Below, piece after piece: positions 37,006 through 46,820 of a stretch of DNA of 64,000 nt. The stretch is from JANQIO01 sp965229625 (GTDB lineage: Bacteria; Pseudomonadota; Gammaproteobacteria; Pseudomonadales; Halieaceae): NCBI GenBank assembly GCA_965229625.1, contig CBDDJJ010000002.1, forward strand, positions 1,116,001 to 1,180,000, read 5' to 3'. The notes below the pieces were generated by a model that saw only the letters and a program-made list of their open reading frames with translations, made no database searches and had not been told where the DNA came from. Both the position numbers and the translations under genes were made by a program. The first letter of the stretch is position 1; each line of letters opens with the position of its first letter.

Positions 37006-38037
37006 TCAGTTCTTCAGCAGAACCGTGGTCTGGAATACCCGCCGCAGGGTCAGGTCACCGTTGTGTGTATAGGTGGTGCCAGTGCTGGCGATCTGCTGAT
37101 CCCCGACCTGGTAGGTGCGGGTATCAGGCGCATCCAGCACCTGTTCGTAGCTCTGCATTAGCAGCGCCACGCGAATACTGACGATCTCGTCGGCCGTAAT
37201 ATCCAGTGTGCCGTTGTTGGCAGGCACATAGCGCAGCTGACCGGCGCCTATGTCCTCGCCGTACAGGATCTGCATGTACTCCACGCCTTCCACCATCTCC
37301 AGCGGCTGGCCGTTAGTGAGGCGGAACAGCGCATTCACCGGGATATTGTCGGAGGTGCGACGGCGACCAGTGTCGGCCACGTACCAGACCTTCTCGAAGG
37401 TCTGCATGAGCTCGGTGCCAGCGGGGAAGCCGGCGCCCAGCGTGTCCGTGCTGTTACCGGCCAGGCCAAACTCGAAGTTTGTGGCGCTGCCGTCGCAGGC
37501 CGGCGTGTTGGTGACCCGGAACAGGATGGCGTTTGAGCAGGAGGCAATGATCACGGTCTCGGTCTGTGAAATGCACTCAAGGTTGCTGGTGACCGGCACC
37601 GAGGTGCTGGTGGCACCCACATCAGCCGAAGTGGCCACCGCCAGCGGCCGACCGTGGGCCACGTAGACGACGTCACTGCCCACCCGAGCATTGGCGCCCA
37701 CCGTGGCGTTGAGGGCCACCGGCAAGGCCGGCTCGAACCCGGTACCCAGCCGCTCAAAGCCGTTGAGCGGCGTCCAGGTCACCCCGTTGGCAATCGGGGT
37801 GATGAAGCCGTTACGGCTGCCACAGCCGATGTAGTAGGCATCGCGCAGGTCGGACACCAGCAGGTCCAGGGCGATGCGCCCGTTTTCCTGCAATCGCGCC
37901 AGCGAAGTTTCAATCTGGGACGAATCCTTGTTGGCCAGGAACACATTGATCACGCCGGTAATCAGGAAGGCACCAAGGGCCATGGCGACCATCAGTTCGA
38001 CCAGTGTCATGCCCGCTTGTCGGCTCATCGCTCTCAT
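37006..38037 (-). CDS. pilW: Minor pilin-like protein PilW
   Basis: 343 residues. Prepilin site G-MTLVE (AGMTLVELMVAMALG) with Glu at +5. The helix continues as FLITGVINVFLANKDS, then the PilW pattern RLQENGRIALDLLVSDLRDAYYIGC. The globular part has Cys residues in CGS, LECISQ, IASCSN and PACDGS that may pair. The ATG at 38037 is preceded by GAGG; a TTG overlapping pilV is an alternative. Part of the fimU-pilV-pilW-pilX-pilY1-pilE operon. Confidence 0.92.
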   Translation of the reverse strand: MRAMSRQAGMTLVELMVAMALGAFLITGVINVFLANKDSSQIETSLARLQENGRIALDLLVSDLRDAYYIGCGSRNGFITPIANGVTWTPLNGFERLGTGFEPALPVALNATVGANARVGSDVVYVAHGRPLAVATSADVGATSTSVPVTSNLECISQTETVIIASCSNAILFRVTNTPACDGSATNFEFGLAGNSTDTLGAGFPAGTELMQTFEKVWYVADTGRRRTSDNIPVNALFRLTNGQPLEMVEGVEYMQILYGEDIGAGQLRYVPANNGTLDITADEIVSIRVALLMQSYEQVLDAPDTRTYQVGDQQIASTGTTYTHNGDLTLRRVFQTTVLLKN

Positions 38038-38048
38038 ATCATTGCGCC

Positions 38049-38594
38049 TCAAAACAGGTCCGCCGTGTAGGTAACGCTGCGGGTGATGGTCTCGCGCGTC
38101 AGGTTGCCCTCGAGGTCGTAATCCCGGTCATCCCAGGACACCGTCACCGTGAAGGTATTGCCGGCGCCGCGTTCCACGCGACCCGAACCGTTCAGCAGTA
38201 CCGGGCGGTAGCCGGCCACGCCGTCGATGTTTACAAAGTTCTGCACCCACTCGCGCGTGTCTTCCAGACCCATCTGCGCCGGCGTGCAGCCGGCATCACC
38301 GGTCTTGCAGCCAGGTGAGGCAGGAATCGTGCCGGCATTGTCGGTATCGATCGCGTCATAGATAGTGGTATTGCGGTAACCCCGCTGGTTGGCGCGGATG
38401 CGATCGAGGATATCCTGGGCCAGGAAAGTGGCCTGTGAGCGCATGTAGGCGCTCTGGTTGGTCTGGAAGCTGACCATCTGCATGGCCGCAATGCCCAGCA
38501 GACCCACGGTCAGCACCAGGGTCGCAATCAGCACCTCGATCAAGGTAAAGCCCTGCTCTCGGCCAGTGTTCGGCCGCTGCCTGTTCAGGGACAT
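38049..38594 (-). CDS. pilV: Type IV pilus modification protein / minor pilin PilV
   Basis: 181 residues with leader MSLNRQRPNTGREQG and cleavage G-FTLIE, then VLIATLVLTVGLLGIAAMQM, which is typical of PilV. A disulfide is likely between SPGCKTG and DAGCTPA. Its start overlaps the fimU-like gene end by about 10 nt and its end abuts pilW, suggesting coupled translation. Confidence 0.92.
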   Translation of the reverse strand: MSLNRQRPNTGREQGFTLIEVLIATLVLTVGLLGIAAMQMVSFQTNQSAYMRSQATFLAQDILDRIRANQRGYRNTTIYDAIDTDNAGTIPASPGCKTGDAGCTPAQMGLEDTREWVQNFVNIDGVAGYRPVLLNGSGRVERGAGNTFTVTVSWDDRDYDLEGNLTRETITRSVTYTADLF

Positions 38595-39217
38595 GTAGTC
38601 ACCTCCGAGCCGTCGTCGATGTTCAGGAAGCCACTGGCATCCTCATCTACCGCCATGCGGGCCTGGCCTGACAGGTTCAGCACCAGTGCCATGGCCCCGG
38701 CGGGGTCACCGTCGCAAACCACCACCGTACCGCGGGAATCGGCGAAACCGTCACGGTTGAAGGAAATCAGGCCAGCAGCCGGAAAGTTGCGAGTGCGGAT
38801 GGTCATGGAGCCACTCGCCTCCTGGCCCACCCGAACCAACGGCTCGTCAGCGTGGCGAACCCCATCGTCCGCGGTACCGCCGCCGGTGCCGTCATCGGCA
38901 AAAATAATCCAGCCGTCTTCCCAGTTGTTGCTGTTACAGGTCGCCTGGTCAGTACTGCCGCAGGCCGCGACAGTGCTGGACTGGCCGACGGCTTCACTGC
39001 GTGCCGTGGACAGCATGCCGTAGACATCACCGATCGCCGCCTGTTGGCGGTTGCGATTGATAGTATTGATGAAGGAAGGGCCCACCAGGGTGCTGAGCAG
39101 TGCAATCACCAGCATGGTGATCAACAGTTCCAGCAGGGTGTAACCCGCAATGGAGCGTCCACCACGCGCCCTGGCGTTGCGACTGCTTGCGTCCTGTCTG
39201 TTCACGGCGTTCGACAA
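38585..39217 (-). CDS. fimU: Minor pseudopilin, GspH/FimT family (FimU-like)
   Basis: About 210 residues. Prepilin site G-YTLLE (SIAGYTLLELLITM) with Glu at +5, and a GspH domain with INRNRQQAAIGDVYGML-type helix end, Cys pairs (VAACGSTDQATCNS; VVVCDGD) and a C-terminal TTCP. It leads the minor pilin operon, the position of fimU in Pseudomonas. The start is unclear: TTG at 39217 has AGGGAAAG before it; GTG at 39205 and TTG at 39274 are in frame. The symbol is by position. Confidence 0.82.
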   Translation of the reverse strand: MSNAVNRQDASSRNARARGGRSIAGYTLLELLITMLVIALLSTLVGPSFINTINRNRQQAAIGDVYGMLSTARSEAVGQSSTVAACGSTDQATCNSNNWEDGWIIFADDGTGGGTADDGVRHADEPLVRVGQEASGSMTIRTRNFPAAGLISFNRDGFADSRGTVVVCDGDPAGAMALVLNLSGQARMAVDEDASGFLNIDDGSEVTTCP

Positions 39218-39394
39218 GGGTCTTTCCCTATCGTGAAATTCGCAGCCAAGATAGCAATTCACGAACAGGTGCAAGCCGAAGTGCCGACAAACGGCTTTAT
39301 CAGGGGATAAACGGCAGGAAAAAGTCGAAAACTGTGACGGAGTACCGGCTAAACCGCCGCGTTTTCGCCGCCGGCGGGTTCCAGCAACTAGCGA

Positions 39395-40366
39395 TCAGTC
39401 GATTTCGCTGGTGGGAATTCTCAGCTCTCGGGGCATGGAAAAGGTGACGTTTTCCGGGGTGCCGTCCAGTTCCATCGGCGGGCTGGCGCCGAGCTGTTCC
39501 AGGGCCTGCACCACCTGCTGTACCAGGATTTCCGGCGCCGAGGCGCCAGCCGTCACGCCGATACGGCGCTTGCCGGCCACCCATTCGGGATCAATGGCAG
39601 CGGCGTTGTCGATGAGATAGCCGTCAGCGCCCATGCGCTGGGCCAGTTCGCGCAGGCGGTTGGAGTTGGAACTATTGGGTGAGCCCACGACCAGCACCAG
39701 GTCGCAGTCGTCAGCCAGTTCCTTGACCGCATCTTGCCGGTTCTGGGTGGCGTAGCAGATATCGTCCTTGCGCGGGCCGTGTATGCTCGGGAAGCGCTCC
39801 CTGAGCACTTCGATGACCCGGGCGGTATCGTCCATGGAGAGGGTGGTCTGGGTGACGTAGCAAAGGCGCTCCGGCTCCCTGACTACCAGGTTGGCAGCCT
39901 GCTCCTCGTCTTCCACCAGGTAGATTTCACCGCCGTTCGAGGTGTCGTACTGCCCCATGGTGCCCTCGACTTCCGGGTGGCCGCGGTGGCCGATCAGCAC
40001 ACATTCACGGCCTTCACGGGCGTAGCGCACCACTTCCATGTGCACCTTGGTGACCAGCGGGCAGGTTGCGTCAAACACCTTCAGACCTCGCCGTGCCGCT
40101 TCATTGCGCACCGCCTGGGAGACCCCGTGGGCACTGAAGATCACCGTATTGTCGTCGGGAATTTCGTCCAGCTCATCGACGAAGATCGCGCCGCGCTGGC
40201 GCAGGCCGTCGACGACAAACTTGTTATGCACCACCTCGTGGCGGACGTAAATCGGCGCCCCGAAGACATCCAGGGCGCGGTCAACGATAGCGATGGCGCG
40301 GTCCACGCCAGCGCAGAAGCCGCGGGGATTGGCCAGTAATATCTCAGGATTTGTCGAGTCGGTCAT
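39395..40366 (-). CDS. ispH: 4-hydroxy-3-methylbut-2-enyl diphosphate reductase
   Basis: Last enzyme of the MEP isoprenoid pathway, a 4Fe-4S protein giving IPP and DMAPP. About 323 residues. The three cluster cysteines are visible in NPRGFCAGVDRAI, DATCPLVTKVH and DICYATQNRQ. Catalytic region motifs HEVVHN, SAHGVSQ and VVGSPNSSNSNRL are present. The start is ATG at 40366, with another in-frame ATG at 40378. It follows fkpB in the ribF-ileS-lspA-fkpB-ispH run. Confidence 0.97.
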   Translation of the reverse strand: MTDSTNPEILLANPRGFCAGVDRAIAIVDRALDVFGAPIYVRHEVVHNKFVVDGLRQRGAIFVDELDEIPDDNTVIFSAHGVSQAVRNEAARRGLKVFDATCPLVTKVHMEVVRYAREGRECVLIGHRGHPEVEGTMGQYDTSNGGEIYLVEDEEQAANLVVREPERLCYVTQTTLSMDDTARVIEVLRERFPSIHGPRKDDICYATQNRQDAVKELADDCDLVLVVGSPNSSNSNRLRELAQRMGADGYLIDNAAAIDPEWVAGKRRIGVTAGASAPEILVQQVVQALEQLGASPPMELDGTPENVTFSMPRELRIPTSEID

Positions 40367-40404
40367 GGCGCCTGTCATCGCGGGCTGGTACCTGGTGTCA
40401 TTGC

Positions 40405-40860
40405 CTAGTGTAGCTCTGCGGCTTCCACCCGGTGAATCAATACGTCAAACAGAATGGTACGCCCTGCGAGCGGGTGGTTGAAGTCTATCGTGACTTCCTC
40501 TTCGTCCACCGCCACCACCAGGCCCGGCACTTCACCGCCGGCTGCGTCCGCAAAATAGAACAGCAGGCCGATCTCCGGGTCGCCGTCCTCGTCAAAATGC
40601 TCCCGGGGTACCTGCTGTACATTGCTGTCATTGGGCATGCCGAAGGCGTTCTCCGGCTCAACGCTGAAAATCTGCCGGTCTCCCGGCGCCATGCCGAACA
40701 GCAGGCGCTCGAAACCCGGTAGCAAGCTGCCGTCGCCCACCACAAAGTCCACCGGCTCATTGCTGAAGTTCGAGTCAATTTCTGAGCCATCTTCCAGGCT
40801 CAGGGCGAAATTCAGGAAAACCCGGGTGCCTTCACCGACCGTCACGTTGGTCTGTTCCAT
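40405..40860 (-). CDS. fkpB: FKBP-type peptidyl-prolyl isomerase (SlpA/FkpB type)
   Basis: 151 residues. FKBP core with FVVGDGSLLPGFERLLFGM and an inserted IF (chaperone) domain (EPENAFGMPNDSNVQQVPREHF), as in SlyD/SlpA proteins. It catalyses proline isomerisation in the cytoplasm. No Cys- and His-rich metal tail as in SlyD. The ATG at 40860 is chosen by homology; 12 more codons are open upstream. Its gene is regularly between lspA and ispH in proteobacteria. Confidence 0.93.
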   Translation of the reverse strand: MEQTNVTVGEGTRVFLNFALSLEDGSEIDSNFSNEPVDFVVGDGSLLPGFERLLFGMAPGDRQIFSVEPENAFGMPNDSNVQQVPREHFDEDGDPEIGLLFYFADAAGGEVPGLVVAVDEEEVTIDFNHPLAGRTILFDVLIHRVEAAELH

Positions 40861-40945
40861 CTCTACTGGAGAACTCCATACCCAGGCTTTGATCAAAAGC
40901 CTGGCAAATACTAGTCATGTTGACGCCTGGCGCGCTAGCGAACCC

Positions 40946-41488
40946 TCACTCCGAGCCCGCTTCCCGCTGCCTCGACTGGAGGACAGCGTCGAGTATCATC
41001 AATCCTGCACCCACCGTCACCGCACTGTCTGCCACGTTGAAGGTGGGGAAATACCAGCCCTGGTAGTGCACTGAAATAAAGTCGACCACGTGGCCGAACT
41101 GCAGCCGATCCCAAAGGTTGCCCACCGCACCCCCAAGAATCAGGCTCAGGCTGGCCGCCAGCAGCCTGTCGCCCGGCTTGAGCCGGGTCAGCCAGACGGC
41201 GATTACCACACTGGCCACCAGGGCCACGGCGCTGAAAAACCAGCGTTGCCAGCCACCGGCATCACTCAGGAAGCTGAATGCCGCCCCCTCATTGTACTGC
41301 AAGGTCAGGTTGAGTACCGGCAACAGGCCGACCGGGCGTGCGTATTCCAGGTGCTCCAGGGCCAGCGCCTTGGTCCACTGGTCACCCAGGACCACCAGTG
41401 CAGCCAGTGCAAACCAGCCCCCGTAAAGCCCGAGCAGGGGGCGTCCACGATCAGGCAAAGCGGCGCTGCTCCCCCTCACCGTCGACAT
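40946..41488 (-). CDS. lspA: Lipoprotein signal peptidase
   Basis: Inner-membrane aspartyl protease that removes signal peptides from prolipoproteins. About 180 residues with four membrane helices. The two catalytic Asp lie in GNLWDRLQFGHVVDFISV and FNVADSAVT. The ATG at 41488 overlaps the ileS end by 38 nt; a TTG at 41458 with GGGGAG upstream is an equally good start, which would leave an 8-nt overlap. Part of the ribF-ileS-lspA-fkpB-ispH operon. Confidence 0.95.
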   Translation of the reverse strand: MSTVRGSSAALPDRGRPLLGLYGGWFALAALVVLGDQWTKALALEHLEYARPVGLLPVLNLTLQYNEGAAFSFLSDAGGWQRWFFSAVALVASVVIAVWLTRLKPGDRLLAASLSLILGGAVGNLWDRLQFGHVVDFISVHYQGWYFPTFNVADSAVTVGAGLMILDAVLQSRQREAGSE

Positions 41489-44249
41489 TGATCACACAGC
41501 GGCCACAGAGTGTGGGGTGGGCACTATGGCTTCCTACATCCGCGCGGCGATGCCAGCAGCGCTCGCACTTCTCATGCTTGCTGGGCACTACTTTGAGGGT
41601 AAGGCCATCCACGTCTGCCGCCGCCGCGTCTGTCGGCGCCTTGGACAGCGGCAGGACTTCCGCACCGGAAGTGATCAGCACAAAGCGCAACTCGTCGCCC
41701 AGTTTCTCCAGTGTCCCGGCAAGTTGGTCGTCACAGTACAGCGCCACTTCTGCATCCAGGCTGCCGCGCAGTGCGCCCTGGCTGCGCAGATTCTCCAGCT
41801 CGCGATTCACCGCGTTGCGTACCTCGATCAACTGTTGCCAATAGGCGTCGCCGAGCTCCGCGCCTGGCGCCGGCGTGAAACCCTGGAACCACTCAACCAG
41901 GAACACCGACGATTCGCGTTCGCCGGGCAGGTTTTCCCAAATTTCCTCGGCGGTAAAGCTGAGGATGGGGGCGATCCAACGCACCAGCGCCTCGGCCACC
42001 TGGTACAAGGCGGTCTGGGCCGAGCGCCGGGCCAGGCTGTCTGGCTGGGTCGTGTACTGGCGGTCCTTGATGATATCCAGGTAGAAGCCGCCCAGGTCGG
42101 TCACGCAGAAGTTGTGCAGCTTCTGGTAAATCAGGTGGAACTGATAAGACTCGTAAGCCTCGATGATCTCCTGCTGAAGCTCGGCGGCGCGTCCGATCAC
42201 CCAGGCATCCAGGGACAGCAGGCGCTCCGCCTCGACACTGTCGCGGGCAGGTTCAAAACCGGTCAGGTTGGAGAGCAGGAAACGTGCGGTGTTGCGAATG
42301 CGCCGGTAGGAATCCGAGGTGCGCTTGATGATTTCGTCAGACCAGGCCAGTTCTCCACGGTAGTCGGTCGCGGCGACCCACAGCCGCACAATATCCGCAC
42401 CGAGGTCATTGAGTGCCTTGCGGGCGGGAACCACGTTGCCCAGGGACTTGGACATCTTGCGGCCTTCGCCGTCGACAGTAAAACCGTGAGTCAGCAGCGC
42501 CTTGTAGGGCGCCTGCCCGGTTGCGGCGATACCGGTGAGCAGCGAAGACTGGAACCAGCCACGGTGCTGGTCAGACCCCTCCAGGTACAGGTCGGCGGGA
42601 AACTGCATGCCGCCGCGGCGCCGCAATACACAGGCGTGGGTGACGCCGGAATCAAACCAGACGTCCATGGTGTCGGTGGCCTTCTCGTAATGCTCGGCAT
42701 CAGCACCCAGTAGCTCGGCGGGCTCCAGCTCAAACCAGGCATCGATACCGCCCTGCTCAACCCGCTCGGCAACCTGTTCGATAAGCGCAGCGGTATCCGG
42801 GTGCAGTTCGCCGGTTTCCCGGTGCACAAACAGCGGGATCGGCGAACCCCAGGTGCGCTGGCGCGAGATACACCAGTCGGGTCGGCCTTCCAACATTGCG
42901 GTGAGGCGCGAACGGCCCCAGTCCGGGGTAAAGCTGACCGCGTCAATGGCGCCCATGGCCGCATCCTGCAGCCCGGCCTGGCTCATGCTGATAAACCACT
43001 GCGGCGTGGCCCGGAAAACCACCGGCGTCTTGTGGCGCCAGCAGTGAGGGTAAGAATGAGCGTACTGCTCCGAATGAAGCAATGCGCCACGTTCTTCCAG
43101 CAGGGCGACGATATTGTCGTTGGCCTTGTTGATGTGCTGGCCGGCAAAGATCTCGGTATCGGGCAGGTAGACGCCATTACCACCCACGGGATTCAACACT
43201 TCGAGACCGTATTTCTGGCCAACGATGTAGTCATCGAGGCCGTGTCCCGGTGCCGTGTGAACCGCGCCGGTGCCGGCCTCGGTGGTCACGTGTTCGCCCA
43301 GGATCACCGGCACCTGGCGGTCATAAAAGGGATGCTGCAATAGCTGGCCTTCGAGGGCGGTACCGGCCACAGTGCCAGCTACCGTATAGTCACTCCATCC
43401 GATCCGCGCGCATACCGCATCGACCAGGTCACTGGCCAGCACCAGGCCGCGACCGCCATGCTCGACCAGGCTGTACTCCAGCGTCGGGTGCAGGCTTACC
43501 GCCAGGCTGGCCGGTAGCGTCCAGGGGGTAGTGGTCCAGATTGGGATGGCGACTTCGATATCGCCGGCATGGAAAAGGCTCTGCACCGCCGCCTGATCGA
43601 CGACGAGGTAAGCCACATCGATGGCCGGCGAGGTCTTGTCCTGGTACTCCACTTCCGCCTCGGCCAGAGCCGAGCCGCAGTCCAGGCACCAGTGGACCGG
43701 CTTGGCGCCCTTGACCAGGTGGCCGTTGTCGATGATCTCCGCCAGCGTGCGCAGGATATCGGCCTCGAAGCTGAAGTTCATGGTCAGGTAGGGATCTTCC
43801 CACTCACCCAGTACGCCCATGCGAACGAAGTCCTCACGCTGGCCCTCTACCTGGGAGGCGGCGTAACTGCGGCAGCGATCGCGAAACTCGTGGGCACTGA
43901 CCTTGACGCCCGGCTTGCCCACCTTCTTCTCAACGTTGAGCTCGATCGGCAAGCCATGGCAGTCCCAGCCGGGTACGTAGGGCGCATCGAAGCCCATCAA
44001 CGTGCGCGACTTGACGACGATGTCCTTCAGGATCTTGTTGGCGGCGTGGCCGACATGCAGCTCGCCGTTGGCATAGGGCGGGCCGTCGTGGAGGATGAAC
44101 CTGGGCTTGCCCTCACTGGCAGCGCGGATCTGGCCGTAAAGGTCCTGCTCCTTCCACTGCGCCAGGCGCTGGGGTTCGCGCTGCACCAGGCTGGCCTTCA
44201 TGGGGAAGTCCGTCTGTGGCAGGTTCAAAGTACTCTTGTAGTCGCTCAT
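41451..44249 (-). CDS. ileS: Isoleucyl-tRNA synthetase
   Basis: 932-residue class I synthetase. The HIGH motif appears as HVGH (YANGELHVGHAANKI), the KMSKS loop is GRKMSKSLGN, the CP1 editing domain lies between (TTPWTLPASL), and the tail carries a zinc site CERCWHRR ... CGRC. The usual bacterial type with a C-terminal zinc finger. The ATG overlaps the ribF stop as ATGA. Confidence 0.98.
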   Translation of the reverse strand: MSDYKSTLNLPQTDFPMKASLVQREPQRLAQWKEQDLYGQIRAASEGKPRFILHDGPPYANGELHVGHAANKILKDIVVKSRTLMGFDAPYVPGWDCHGLPIELNVEKKVGKPGVKVSAHEFRDRCRSYAASQVEGQREDFVRMGVLGEWEDPYLTMNFSFEADILRTLAEIIDNGHLVKGAKPVHWCLDCGSALAEAEVEYQDKTSPAIDVAYLVVDQAAVQSLFHAGDIEVAIPIWTTTPWTLPASLAVSLHPTLEYSLVEHGGRGLVLASDLVDAVCARIGWSDYTVAGTVAGTALEGQLLQHPFYDRQVPVILGEHVTTEAGTGAVHTAPGHGLDDYIVGQKYGLEVLNPVGGNGVYLPDTEIFAGQHINKANDNIVALLEERGALLHSEQYAHSYPHCWRHKTPVVFRATPQWFISMSQAGLQDAAMGAIDAVSFTPDWGRSRLTAMLEGRPDWCISRQRTWGSPIPLFVHRETGELHPDTAALIEQVAERVEQGGIDAWFELEPAELLGADAEHYEKATDTMDVWFDSGVTHACVLRRRGGMQFPADLYLEGSDQHRGWFQSSLLTGIAATGQAPYKALLTHGFTVDGEGRKMSKSLGNVVPARKALNDLGADIVRLWVAATDYRGELAWSDEIIKRTSDSYRRIRNTARFLLSNLTGFEPARDSVEAERLLSLDAWVIGRAAELQQEIIEAYESYQFHLIYQKLHNFCVTDLGGFYLDIIKDRQYTTQPDSLARRSAQTALYQVAEALVRWIAPILSFTAEEIWENLPGERESSVFLVEWFQGFTPAPGAELGDAYWQQLIEVRNAVNRELENLRSQGALRGSLDAEVALYCDDQLAGTLEKLGDELRFVLITSGAEVLPLSKAPTDAAAADVDGLTLKVVPSKHEKCERCWHRRADVGSHSAHPTLCGRCVINVDGEGEQRRFA

Positions 44250-45175
44250 AGCTGGAAAAACTGGCGCCCCTCGGCGATGTCCCTGTATATCTGTGTCTTC
44301 AGCGCGTCGAGTGAATCGAACTTCAGCTCTTCGCGAATCTTGCCCCGGAAGGTCACCGTCAACCTTCGCCCGTACAGTTCACCCTCGAAGTCCAGCAGGT
44401 TGACTTCCAGGTTGGCGCGAAACTGCTCGCCTATGGTCGGCCGCACACCGACATTGGCCACGCCGGGCTGTAGCTCCGCCGTCGCCCCTGCCACCTCGAC
44501 CACGTAGACGCCGGAGAGCGGCGCCTGCAGCCGGTGCAATTCCAGGTTGGCGGTAGGCACGCCCAGGGTGCGGCCGCGCTGGTCGCCGTACACCACCTTG
44601 CCGGACATGGAATAGGGCCGCCCTAGCATCTGCTCAGCCAGCGCGAAGTCCGCCTCGGCCAGGGCCTGGCGAATCCGGGTACTGCTGACCCGCTCTCCCG
44701 CCAGGTCCTGGGTCTCGGTCGGCATCGCATCAAAGCCATGCAGGCGACCCTGCTCCTGCATCAACTCGAATCCACCTTCGCGATCCTTGCCGAAGCGCAG
44801 GTCGTCACCCATCACCACGTGGCGCACGCCAAGTCCGTCCACGAATACGCGCTGCACAAAATCCAGCGCCGACATGCTGCGCAGGGCCTCGTCAAAGCGA
44901 ACCCGCAGTACCCGGTCGACCCCGATCGCCGCAAAGGCTTCGAGCTTTTCCCGAAAGCTCATCAGGCGCGGTGGTGCCTCGCGCGGCGCCAGGTATTCCC
45001 TGGGCAGCGGCTCGAACACGACGACGGCCGAGGGCAACTCGAGGGCGCGGGCCTTTTCCAGCACGTGCTTCAGCACGGCCTGGTGGCCATGATGTACGCC
45101 GTCGAATGCACCGATGGTTGCTACACATCCACGGTGCCGGGGCCGCAGGTTATGAAGACCGCGAATCAGCTCCAT
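44246..45175 (-). CDS. ribF: Bifunctional riboflavin kinase / FAD synthetase
   Basis: Makes FMN then FAD. 309 residues: N-terminal adenylyltransferase with GAFDGVHHGHQAVL and the ISSTRIRQ-like VSSTRIRQAL motif; C-terminal kinase with GRTLGVPTANLEL and GVANVGVRPTIG. The ATG at 45175 is chosen from homology (ELIRGLHNL); its SD is poor, and upstream in-frame ATGs exist. It is coupled to ileS. Confidence 0.96.
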   Translation of the reverse strand: MELIRGLHNLRPRHRGCVATIGAFDGVHHGHQAVLKHVLEKARALELPSAVVVFEPLPREYLAPREAPPRLMSFREKLEAFAAIGVDRVLRVRFDEALRSMSALDFVQRVFVDGLGVRHVVMGDDLRFGKDREGGFELMQEQGRLHGFDAMPTETQDLAGERVSSTRIRQALAEADFALAEQMLGRPYSMSGKVVYGDQRGRTLGVPTANLELHRLQAPLSGVYVVEVAGATAELQPGVANVGVRPTIGEQFRANLEVNLLDFEGELYGRRLTVTFRGKIREELKFDSLDALKTQIYRDIAEGRQFFQL

Positions 45176-45221
45176 GGAGTTGGGGGATCGTGCCAGGTCA
45201 AGGCGGGCCATTATAGCCAAA

Positions 45222-46820
45222 TCACCCGGCTTTTTGCGTATAAAAATCCGCCGGTCGCGTGCCCAGCAACAGATGGCTGGTAACGTAGGTCAGCAGGCCC
45301 GCCGCGACCAGGATCGCCAGCTCCATCGCTCGCTGCCACCAGTTCCACCCAGCCCAGCCGGCAGCGTCTGGCAACAGCCACCAGAGCACCAGCGCCATCA
45401 ACAGGGTGCTGGTACCGAGGCGCAGCAGGAATGGCCCCCAACCAGGCTGAAAGCTGAGCACGTCGATGCGGCGCAGGCCACGCAGCAGCATACCGGCATT
45501 CATCCAGGCCGACAGGCTGGTGGCCAGCGCAAGGCCCACGTGGCCGAGATTGAAAAACAGGTACAGGGGAGCAGCGAGGGCGATGTTCAGGATCATATTG
45601 CTGACCATGGCAATGATGCCGATGCGAACCGGCGTTGCCATGTCCTGGCGGGCGTAGAAACCGGGTGCCAGCACCTTGACCAGCATGAAAGCCAGCAGCC
45701 CCACACTGTAGGCTTGCAGGCTGTAGGACGCCATCCTCACATCGCCCGGTGACATCTCGCCATATTGGAACAGGGTGGTGATGATCGGCGCCGCCAGCAA
45801 GACCAGCGCAACGGCCGAGGGCAACGCTACAATCAACACCCCCCGCATCGCCCAGTCCAGGGTTTCTGAATATTTATGCGCACTGGCGGTCGCCTGCAGC
45901 CGCGAGAGGCGCGGCAGTATCACCGTCGCTATCGCAATTCCGAAGACCCCCAGCGGCAGCTCCGTCAAACGGTCCGAATAGTAGAGCCAGGAAACGCTGC
46001 CGGTCGGCAGGAAGGAGGCCAGCACGGTATCCAGCAGCAGGTTTATCTGGCTGACCGAAACACCGAACAGGGCAGGCACCATCAGGGTAGCGATCTGCCG
46101 TACTCCTGGGTGCCGGGTATCCCACTGCGGTCGCGGTACCAATTCCAGTTTATAGAGGAAGGGCAGCTGGAACAGCAGCTGGATCACACCCGCCATGAAC
46201 ACCCCCCAGGCCAGCGCATAGACGGGGTCAGCGAACCAGGGGCTGGCAAACAGCGCCGCGCCAATCAACGACAGGTTGAGCAGGACCGGTGTGAACGCCG
46301 GCACCGCAAACCGCCCGTAGCTGTTCAGGATGGCGCCGCAGAAGCCGGTCATCGAAATCAGGAACAGGTAGGGGTAGGTGATGCGAATCAGCTCAACGGT
46401 AAGGGTGTACTTCTCTGGATGGTTCCACCAGAAACCCGGGGCGAAAATCGCCGTCACCACCGGCGCTGCCATCACCACCAGGCCAGTCAGCAGGATAAGG
46501 CTGCCTCCCAGCACACCGGCGACGCTGTCGATCAGCGCCTTCACGGCGGCCTCGGGCCCCGCTTCACGATACTCCGCCAGCACCGGGACAAACGCCTGGG
46601 AGAACGCGCCCTCGGCAAATAGGCGCCGCAGGAAATTGGGCACCTTGAAGGCGATGAAGAAGGCATCTGCGTTGGCGGTGGCGCCGACAAATATCGCCAC
46701 TACCACGTCGCGGGCAAGGCCCAGCACGCGCGACAGCATCGTCATGGTGCTGACTACCGCGCTGGATTTCAGCAAGCCGCCATCGCGCTCCGCGGCTGCC
46801 CCACCATCACTGACGCTCAT
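45222..46820 (-). CDS. murJ: Lipid II flippase MurJ
   Basis: Multi-helix membrane protein (532 residues, about 14 helices) of the MOP superfamily that flips lipid II for peptidoglycan synthesis. Family pattern: SSAVVSTMTMLSRVLGLARD at the start, NADAFFIAFKVPNFLRRLFAEGAF, and QINLLLDTVLASFLPTGSVSWLYYSDRLTELPLG. Its ATG overlaps the thpR stop by 4 nt. Downstream is ribF after 47 nt, the common proteobacterial order. Confidence 0.97.
   Translation of the reverse strand: MSVSDGGAAAERDGGLLKSSAVVSTMTMLSRVLGLARDVVVAIFVGATANADAFFIAFKVPNFLRRLFAEGAFSQAFVPVLAEYREAGPEAAVKALIDSVAGVLGGSLILLTGLVVMAAPVVTAIFAPGFWWNHPEKYTLTVELIRITYPYLFLISMTGFCGAILNSYGRFAVPAFTPVLLNLSLIGAALFASPWFADPVYALAWGVFMAGVIQLLFQLPFLYKLELVPRPQWDTRHPGVRQIATLMVPALFGVSVSQINLLLDTVLASFLPTGSVSWLYYSDRLTELPLGVFGIAIATVILPRLSRLQATASAHKYSETLDWAMRGVLIVALPSAVALVLLAAPIITTLFQYGEMSPGDVRMASYSLQAYSVGLLAFMLVKVLAPGFYARQDMATPVRIGIIAMVSNMILNIALAAPLYLFFNLGHVGLALATSLSAWMNAGMLLRGLRRIDVLSFQPGWGPFLLRLGTSTLLMALVLWWLLPDAAGWAGWNWWQRAMELAILVAAGLLTYVTSHLLLGTRPADFYTQKAG

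Noticed and set aside
39275..39293. A sigma-54-like site upstream of the fimU-like gene (minus strand: GGCAC then TTGC)
   Set aside because: The GG-to-GC distance is 11 bp instead of the strictly required 10, so it is unlikely to work, although PilR in this window is a sigma-54 activator.
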